DNA of 64,000 bases from Alphaproteobacteria bacterium. GTDB taxonomy: Bacteria; Pseudomonadota; Alphaproteobacteria; Sphingomonadales; Sphingomonadaceae. Shown piece by piece: positions 58,312 to 64,000 of the stretch. Below the pieces are notes generated by a model. The model was not told the DNA's origin and ran no database searches. It was given only the letters and a program-made list of their open reading frames with translations. Position numbers and translations under genes: made by a program. The stretch covers positions 62,001 through 126,000 of the forward strand of contig QBLU01000003.1 of assembly GCA_003241875.1 (NCBI GenBank). The letters run 5' to 3'. The first letter of the stretch is position 1; each line of letters starts with the position of its first letter.

Positions 58312-59718
58312 ATGGCCGCCAAGGCTTCACGATACATCGCAGCGCTGTGCCTGACGACGGCGTTGACGGCGGCGCTGGCCGCACCGGCAGCGGCGCAGAC
58401 CCCGCGCGAGACGGCGCTGGAGGCGCGGCTGGCGCAGCTCGAGGCGGCTGTCGCCCAGTTGCGCGGCGAACTGGTGACGGCACGGGCAGCCCCGGCGGCA
58501 ACCGCGATGGCTTCGCCGATGACCTTGGCAGCGGCTCCGGTCGCACCCCTGGCACCCGAAACCGAAAAGCGCCTCGCCGCGCTGGAGACCGCCAAGCCCG
58601 CCGACGGCTTCAAGATCGGCGGCACCACGGTCAAGCTCGGCGGCTTCGTCCGCGCCAATGTCGTCGCCACCCGCTACAATGACGGCGAAGTTGCGGTCGG
58701 CGGGCTAGGCAAGGAATTCTATCTGCCGCAGCAGATTCCGGTCGGCGGCGGCTTCACCAGCAACGACTTCCTCGTCCATGCCCGCCAGACGCGCTTTGTG
58801 CTGACCACGGCGACGCCGGTCGGCGACAATGTCCTCAAAAGCCATATCGAGTTCGATTTCGCCCTGGCGACGGCGCCGATCGGGGCGCAGCGCGCCACCA
58901 ATCCCTACACCCCGACCTTCCGTCGCGGCTTCATCACCTATGGCAACCTCCTCGTCGGCCAGGAATGGACGACATTCCAGAACGTCGCGGTCCTGCCCGA
59001 AACCACCGATTTCGTCGGCCCGCTGGAGGGCACGGTCTTCGTCCGCCAGGGCATCGTACAGTATCGGCAGCCGCTCGGCACCGGGCTCGACCTGCTGGTG
59101 GCGCTCGAAAATCCCGAAACCGAGGCCATCAATCGCACGTCGCCGGCGCTGATCGACGCCGATGACGACCGCATGCCCGATGTCGTCGCCCGCCTGAACG
59201 CCAAATCCGCCGCCGGCGAGTTCTCGCTGGCCGGCATCGTCCGCGAGCTGCGCGTCAACAGCGCCGGCGTCGGCGACACCGCGCTCGGCTGGGGCATCAG
59301 CGCCGCGGGCCGGGTGCCGCTCGGCGCCCGCCACGACCTGCGGTTCATGGCGACCTATGGCAACGGCGTCGGCCGCTACCTGGGGCTAGGCTTTGCCCCC
59401 GACGCGGTGTTCGCCGGCCTGCCCGGCAGCCGTCTCGAAACGGTGCGCAACTTCGCCGGTTTCGCAGCGCTCAAGCTTGGCTGGACGGCGACTGTCCGCT
59501 CGACCGTCATGGCCAGCTACCAATCCGCCGATTACGGCGATGCGCTGGTGTCGCCGCTGTCGAACAAGGCCGCCTGGAGCGGCGCCGCCAACCTGTTCTG
59601 GACGGCGGCCAAGGGCTTCGACGTCGGTATCGAATACCGCCACGGCGAGCGCCGGCTGGTCAACGACGACAGCGGCGGCATCGACCGCGTGGAAGCCGCC
59701 TTCAAATACGCCTATTAA
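58312..59718 (+). CDS. DcaP-like trimeric outer-membrane porin
   Basis: A 468-residue exported protein with a signal peptide (to AAAQ). An N-terminal coiled coil (about residues 30-105, ETALEARLAQLEAAVAQLRG) is followed by a beta-barrel with KLGGFVRANVVATRYN and ends DRVEAAFKYAY. This arrangement matches DcaP-type channels, which take up dicarboxylates and other small acids. GGGGAGA lies before the ATG. The longer frame from 58258 is not favoured. It lies 22 bases before the MFS transporter gene, so the pair probably form an uptake route. Confidence 0.87.
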   Translation: MAAKASRYIAALCLTTALTAALAAPAAAQTPRETALEARLAQLEAAVAQLRGELVTARAAPAATAMASPMTLAAAPVAPLAPETEKRLAALETAKPADGFKIGGTTVKLGGFVRANVVATRYNDGEVAVGGLGKEFYLPQQIPVGGGFTSNDFLVHARQTRFVLTTATPVGDNVLKSHIEFDFALATAPIGAQRATNPYTPTFRRGFITYGNLLVGQEWTTFQNVAVLPETTDFVGPLEGTVFVRQGIVQYRQPLGTGLDLLVALENPETEAINRTSPALIDADDDRMPDVVARLNAKSAAGEFSLAGIVRELRVNSAGVGDTALGWGISAAGRVPLGARHDLRFMATYGNGVGRYLGLGFAPDAVFAGLPGSRLETVRNFAGFAALKLGWTATVRSTVMASYQSADYGDALVSPLSNKAAWSGAANLFWTAAKGFDVGIEYRHGERRLVNDDSGGIDRVEAAFKYAY

Positions 59719-59740
59719 TCGCAAGCCAAGGGGACGGGAC

Positions 59741-61423
59741 ATGAGCGTGATACCGGAAATCGCCATCGACGATGCGACGGGGCTGCCCAAGCATCACCGG
59801 GCGACCCATAATGAAAAACTGGTGATCCTGGGATCGTCGCTCGGCACCGTTTTCGAATGGTACGACTTCTACCTCTACGGCCTGCTGGCGACGATCATCA
59901 CCGCGCAGTTCTTTTCGGGCGTCAACGAAACCACCGGCTTCATCTTCGCGCTGGCCGCCTTTGCCGCCGGCTTTGCGGTGCGGCCGTTCGGGGCACTGGT
60001 GTTCGGGCGCATCGGCGACATGGTCGGGCGCAAGAACACCTTCCTCGTCACCATGGGCATCATGGGCCTGTCGACCTTCCTCGTCGGGCTGCTGCCGAGC
60101 TATGCCACCATCGGCGTCGCGGCACCGCTGATGCTGGTCGCGCTGCGGCTGTTGCAGGGCCTGGCGCTGGGCGGCGAATATGGCGGCGCCGCGACCTATG
60201 TTGCGGAGCATGCGCCCGACAACAAGCGCGGCTTCTACACCAGCTTCATCCAGACGACGGCAACATTGGGCCTGTTCGCGGCGCTGCTTGTCGTCATCGG
60301 CGTGCGCTACGGCGTCGGCGAGGAAGCCTTCAAGGACTGGGGCTGGCGGGTGCCGTTCCTGGTGTCGGCGGTGCTCCTCGGCGTCTCGCTGTGGATCCGC
60401 ATGCAATTGGAGGAAAGCCCGGCGTTCACCAAGATGAAGGCCGAGGGCAAGATCTCCAAGGCCCCGCTGACCGAGGCGTTTGCACGCTGGGGCAATCTCA
60501 AGATCGTGCTGATCGCGCTGGTCGGCGCCGTCATGGGCCAGGCGGTCGTCTGGTACACCGGGCAGTTCTATGCGCTGTTCTTCCTTGAAAAGATGCTCAA
60601 GGTCGATGGCGCGACCACCAACATCCTGATCGCCACCGCGCTGCTGCTGGCCACGCCGTTCTTCGTCATCTTCGGCTGGCTGTCGGATCGCATCGGCCGC
60701 AAGCCGATCATCATGGCGGGCTGCCTGCTGGCGGCGCTGACCTACTTCCCGCTGTTCGACGCGCTCAGCAAGAACGCCAACCCGGCGCTCTATGCCGCGG
60801 TCCACACGTCGCCGGTCGTGGTCACCGCCGATGACGCCGCCTGTTCGGTGCAGTTCGATCCGATCGGCGCCAACAAGTTCGATTCGAAAACCTGCGACAT
60901 CGCCAAGAGCTTCCTTGCCAAGGCCGGCGTGTCCTATGCCAACACGGCGACACCGGGTGCCGAGGCGAGCATCAAGGTCGGCGAGACGGTGCTGCCGGTG
61001 CCGGTGACCGCCAACCTCGACGCCGCCGGTCGCAAGGCCGCTATCGCGACGTTCCAGACCGACGCCAAGGCGGCGCTGGCGGCGGCGGGTTATCCCGAAA
61101 AGGCCGATCCGGCGGCGATCAACAAGCCGATGGTCATCGGCATCCTGTTCATCCTCGTCCTCTATGTGACGATGGTCTACGGGCCGATCGCGGCGCTGCT
61201 GGTCGAACTGTTCCCGACCAACATCCGCTACACCTCGATGTCGCTGCCCTACCATATCGGCAACGGCTGGTTCGGCGGTTTCCTGCCGACGGTGGCCTTT
61301 GCGATGGTCGCCGCCACCGGCGATATCTACTACGGCCTCTGGTATCCGGTCGTGGTCGCGGCGATCTGCTTCGTCGCCGGCATCGTGCTGCTGCCCGAAA
61401 CCTTCAAGCGCAGCATCGACTGA
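59741..61423 (+). CDS. MHS-type MFS transporter with large periplasmic loop
   Basis: A 560-residue metabolite:H+ symporter of the major facilitator superfamily, group with ShiA, KgtP and ProP. It has SSLGTVFEWYDFYLYGLLAT at the N-terminus, the MFS loop GRIGDMVGRKNTF, RLLQGLALGGEYGGA and FGWLSDRIGRKPII. Residues about 345-459 form an unusual 115-residue hydrophilic insertion with C368 and C385, which could form a disulfide outside the membrane. Placement next to acsA and a carboxylate-type porin suggests transport of acetate or another short carboxylate. The start was set at the ATG at 59741 after GGGGACGGG. Confidence 0.88.
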   Translation: MSVIPEIAIDDATGLPKHHRATHNEKLVILGSSLGTVFEWYDFYLYGLLATIITAQFFSGVNETTGFIFALAAFAAGFAVRPFGALVFGRIGDMVGRKNTFLVTMGIMGLSTFLVGLLPSYATIGVAAPLMLVALRLLQGLALGGEYGGAATYVAEHAPDNKRGFYTSFIQTTATLGLFAALLVVIGVRYGVGEEAFKDWGWRVPFLVSAVLLGVSLWIRMQLEESPAFTKMKAEGKISKAPLTEAFARWGNLKIVLIALVGAVMGQAVVWYTGQFYALFFLEKMLKVDGATTNILIATALLLATPFFVIFGWLSDRIGRKPIIMAGCLLAALTYFPLFDALSKNANPALYAAVHTSPVVVTADDAACSVQFDPIGANKFDSKTCDIAKSFLAKAGVSYANTATPGAEASIKVGETVLPVPVTANLDAAGRKAAIATFQTDAKAALAAAGYPEKADPAAINKPMVIGILFILVLYVTMVYGPIAALLVELFPTNIRYTSMSLPYHIGNGWFGGFLPTVAFAMVAATGDIYYGLWYPVVVAAICFVAGIVLLPETFKRSID

Positions 61424-61446
61424 TCGCCCCACCAGGCGGTGGCAGC

Positions 61447-61475
61447 GGCCCCGGATCGCCTGTCGATCCGGGGCC
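61447..61475. terminator. Hairpin terminator between the MFS and methyltransferase genes
   Basis: Perfect 12-bp stem GGCCCCGGATCG / CGATCCGGGGCC with a 5-base loop, 24 bases after the MFS stop and between convergent genes. The T tract is poor, so termination strength is uncertain. Confidence 0.68.
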
Positions 61476-61500
61476 TTGCTGCGTCATCGAAGGGCCGACT

Positions 61501-62052
61501 TCAACGCTTCGGCACCGTCCACAGATAGACGGTGCGGCCATCGAAGACCGCCTCCTTGTCGGGTTTCCAGTCGCCCATGTCGAAGGCGTGGCTGACGATC
61601 CGCGTTCCCGGCTTCAGGGTCGACAGCAGTTTCGGGCGCAGTTTCAGGTTCAATTGCGGCAGCAGGTACAGGGTGACGACCGTCGCCTTGCTGATGTCGA
61701 CTTCGAACAGATCCTCGTTGCGAAACTCGACGAGCTTGGTGACCCCCGCCGCCCTGGCGTTGGCATTGGCCTCGGCGATGCGTTCGGGATTGATGTCGAT
61801 GCCGACGCCGCGCGTGCCGAATTTCTTCGCCGCCGTCACCGGAATGCGCCCGTCGCCCGGTCCCAGGTCGTACAGCACGTCGTTCTTGCCGACCCCGGCC
61901 ATGGCCAGCATGCCGTCGACGGTGATCTCCGGCGTCGGGACGTACATCACGTCGGGGGCGCGCAGCGTTCGGGCCGGCGGCGCCGCCGTCGCCTGGGCAA
62001 GGGCCGCTGTCGGTGCCGCGGCCATCAACAGGGCAACCAGTATCGTCTTCAT
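61501..62052 (-). CDS. SAM-methyltransferase-like protein with signal peptide
   Basis: A 183-residue protein with a clear N-terminal signal peptide (ILVALLMAAAPTAALAQA). It carries a class I methyltransferase fold with motif I DLGPGDGRIPV, GTRGVGIDINPERI and the later VSHAFDMGDWKPD. Periplasmic or exported methyltransferases of this kind are known but their substrate and SAM source are unclear. It overlaps the APC permease gene by 4 nt. Enzymatic activity is not proven; the fold could serve a binding role. Confidence 0.82.
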   Translation of the reverse strand: MKTILVALLMAAAPTAALAQATAAPPARTLRAPDVMYVPTPEITVDGMLAMAGVGKNDVLYDLGPGDGRIPVTAAKKFGTRGVGIDINPERIAEANANARAAGVTKLVEFRNEDLFEVDISKATVVTLYLLPQLNLKLRPKLLSTLKPGTRIVSHAFDMGDWKPDKEAVFDGRTVYLWTVPKR

Positions 62053-63365
62053 CGGGCATGCTCCTTCAGTTGGGAGGGACGAACGAAAACCAGCAGCACG
62101 GCGCCGACCGCCAGCACCGCCACCCCGACCAGCGCGCCGGCCCTGGTGTATGCGAGGCTCGACCACAGCAGCCAGGCGTTGGACAGGCAGAACAGCGCCG
62201 GCAACACGGGATAGAGCGGCACCCGGAACGGGCGCGGCAAGTCGGGTTCGCGGCGGCGCAGGACGAACAAGGCGGCACCGATGGCGAGGAAGAACAGCCA
62301 GAACACCGGCGCCGTATAATCGACGGCAAGCTGGAAGCCGTCGCGGGCAAAGCCGCCGGCGATCGTCAGCACCAGCGCCACGGCGCCCTGCAGCAGCAGC
62401 GCATTGCCCGGCGTGCCGCGCCTCGCGTCCCACCGCCCCAGCCAGGCCAGCATCGGCGTGTCGCGCCCTAGCGCCCAGTTGCTCCGCCCGCCGGTAAAGA
62501 TCGTCGCATTGGCCGAGGTCAGCGCCGCCACGGCGATCGCGACGCTGATGATGACGGTGCCCGGCGCACCAAAGGCACGCCCCATCAGGGTCGCGGCGAC
62601 GGCATCGCTGCCGGCCATCCCGCTCAAGCCGAGTCCTTGCAGATAGGCAAGATTGGCCAGCAGGTAGAGCGCCGTGACCGCGCCCAGGCTCAGCATCAGC
62701 AGCGGCGCGATGCGGCGCGGCGCATCGGGCAGTTCCCCGGTGACATAGACGATCTCGTTCCAGCCCCCGTAGGTCAGCAGCACCAGCACCATAATCGTCC
62801 CGACCTGGCTGGTCGCGACCGCCGGCGCGGCGGCGGCGGCCGTCGGTTCCGGCACGAGCAGCAACCCGACCGTGATGACCATGACGAGCGCTGCCACCTC
62901 GACGATGGTCAGCACCAGCTGCACCCGGGTGCCGGCGCGCACGCCCAGCCAGTTGATCGCCGTCAGCCCGACGATGACAATGGCTGCCCAGATCGTCGAC
63001 GACAGCGCGCCGAAACTGTAGATCTGGCTGGCATAGTCACCAAAGACATAGGCGAGCAGCACCGCCGACCCGGTCTGGATCACGGCTAGCCGGGCCCAGC
63101 CGTACAGGAAGCCGATCCGCACGCCATAGGCCCGCGTCAGGAAGCCATAGTCGCCGCCGGCCCCCGGATAGGCCGCGGCCAGCTCGGCATAGCAAAGCGC
63201 CCCGACGATCGAGATGATGCCCCCCGCCAGCCACGACAGCAGCATGACGCTCTCGCTCGCCGCCATGCCCGCGATGCTCGACGGGGTGCGAAAGATGCCG
63301 GCGCCGATGACGATGCCGACGGCAACGGCGATCGCATCGCGATCCCGCAGCCGGGCTTGCGGCAA
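62049..63365 (-). CDS. APC family amino acid permease
   Basis: A 438-residue membrane protein with 12 helices, of the amino acid-polyamine-organocation family. The N-terminal signature is VAVGIVIGAGIFRTPS, and further features are SWLAGGIISIVGALCYAELA and YPGAGGDYGFLTRAYG. The start is a TTG at 63365, the only usable codon after an in-frame TGA; no ribosome site was evident. Substrate not known. It overlaps the exported methyltransferase gene, which suggests a shared transcript. Confidence 0.88.
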   Translation of the reverse strand: MPQARLRDRDAIAVAVGIVIGAGIFRTPSSIAGMAASESVMLLSWLAGGIISIVGALCYAELAAAYPGAGGDYGFLTRAYGVRIGFLYGWARLAVIQTGSAVLLAYVFGDYASQIYSFGALSSTIWAAIVIVGLTAINWLGVRAGTRVQLVLTIVEVAALVMVITVGLLLVPEPTAAAAAPAVATSQVGTIMVLVLLTYGGWNEIVYVTGELPDAPRRIAPLLMLSLGAVTALYLLANLAYLQGLGLSGMAGSDAVAATLMGRAFGAPGTVIISVAIAVAALTSANATIFTGGRSNWALGRDTPMLAWLGRWDARRGTPGNALLLQGAVALVLTIAGGFARDGFQLAVDYTAPVFWLFFLAIGAALFVLRRREPDLPRPFRVPLYPVLPALFCLSNAWLLWSSLAYTRAGALVGVAVLAVGAVLLVFVRPSQLKEHAR

Positions 63366-63518
63366 GGTGTCGGACGAAGAAATGGAAACATCCCCTCACG
63401 CACGTCAGCAGGGGGAACAAGACACACGCCGGACGGTTGCATCAAGAGCGCGCGCGATGCTTTCCGGCCGTGCGGTATCGCGTCGCGGCAAGCCGCCGGA
63501 ACCGCACCGGGCCGGTCG

Positions 63519-64000
63519 CTACCGCGCCGCGCCCGCTGGGCCTGATGCCCCCGGCAGGATGACCTCCACCCGGCGGTTGCGCTGGCGACCGGCCGCGTCG
63601 TCGGCGCCGGTGGCGGTCGCGTTGGGGGCAATTGGGCGAAGCTCGCCGAGGCCGATGGTGCGCAGCCGTTCGGCATCGACACCGCGCGCGACAAGCACCG
63701 CCTTGACCGCCTCGGCGCGCGCCGCCGACAGCCGCTTGTTGTAGGCGTCGTCGCCCTTGGCGTCGGTATGGCCCTCGATCGAGACGCTGCCGGCGGCCCC
63801 GGCGGTGATCAGCTCGCCGAGGCGCTCGAGCACCGGGCGCGCCGCCGGACGGATGCTGGCCTTGTCGAAATCGAAGGTGACGTCGCCGGGCAGCGACACG
63901 ACAGTGCCGCGCTCGGTCTCGACGGCGCCGAGTTCCGAGCGTAGCGCGTCGACGCGCGACAGGCTGGTCGTGGCCTGGTTGGCCTGTCCCAAGGTCGAGC
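63519..64000 (-). CDS. OmpA C-terminal domain protein (partial at 5' end)
   Basis: Peptidoglycan-binding OmpA-like domain, 160 residues visible, open to the right edge, so the N-terminus (probably signal or lipoprotein) is outside the window. Domain features are VTFDFDKASIRPAARPVLER, IEGHTDAKGDDAYN (with the diaminopimelate-binding Asp) and QRNRRVEVIL at the end. A TTG at 63992 is not necessarily the start because the frame stays open beyond it. Likely tethers the outer membrane to the wall. Confidence 0.88.
   Translation of the reverse strand, partial: STLGQANQATTSLSRVDALRSELGAVETERGTVVSLPGDVTFDFDKASIRPAARPVLERLGELITAGAAGSVSIEGHTDAKGDDAYNKRLSAARAEAVKAVLVARGVDAERLRTIGLGELRPIAPNATATGADDAAGRQRNRRVEVILPGASGPAGAAR

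Overview
The window is GC-rich DNA from an aerobic anoxygenic phototrophic alphaproteobacterium, most likely a sphingomonad. The evidence is a purple-bacterial photosynthesis gene cluster that uses the oxygen-dependent cyclase AcsF, together with several large TonB-dependent receptors, a DcaP-like porin and other outer-membrane proteins. The genus cannot be fixed from the sequence alone. I saw no rRNA, tRNA, CRISPR array, transposase or phage gene.

Positions 1-21030 are one arm of the photosynthesis gene cluster. A twelve-gene block on the minus strand runs bchF-bchN-bchB-bchH-bchL-bchM-lhaA-puhA-puhB-puhC-small orf-acsF and continues into puhE at the left edge. Most of its junctions are 4-nt ATGA or similar overlaps. 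It makes bacteriochlorophyllide, assembles the antenna and supplies the reaction-centre H subunit. Divergent from bchF are the regulators aerR (B12-binding) and ppsR. A terminator follows ppsR, and then the bchG-pucC-like-bchP operon, which has its own perfect TGT-N12-ACA PpsR operator. tspO and a lipoprotein cytochrome c close the arm. Puf, crt, bchCXYZ and hem genes are not in this window.

Positions 21031-28271 hold a possible small RNA with a strong terminator, an AraC-type regulator, and a tightly overlapping SUF iron-sulfur operon: an Rrf2 regulator, sufB, a small lipoprotein, sufC, sufD, sufS, sufT and sufA. The operon ends in a palindromic repeat of about 124 bp. A half copy of that repeat lies at 55494-55526, also between convergent genes.

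Positions 28455-37092 carry two DUF2382 stress-type proteins, a small lipoprotein, a beta-barrel protein, a CYTH-CHAD protein, a DUF2490 outer-membrane protein, and an operon behind a Fur-like box (PepSY membrane protein, small membrane protein, TonB siderophore receptor).

Positions 37064-48561 form a divergent cluster. One side encodes a 1016-residue TonB receptor, an AmpG-like permease and a serine hydrolase. The other side encodes a penicillin-acylase-family hydrolase, an N-acyl-D-amino-acid deacylase and a PBP4-type carboxypeptidase. I infer a role in scavenging acylated, D-amino-acid-containing or cell-wall-derived compounds.

Positions 48578-52026 hold an Abhydrolase_9 membrane hydrolase, a ChrA-like transporter and a DoxX protein. 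Positions 52186-61423 look like a complete acetate module: a CrbS-type SLC5-histidine kinase hybrid, a CrbR-type response regulator, acetyl-CoA synthetase, a DcaP-like porin and an MHS-type MFS transporter. The right edge has an exported methyltransferase-like protein, an APC amino acid permease and a partial OmpA-domain protein.
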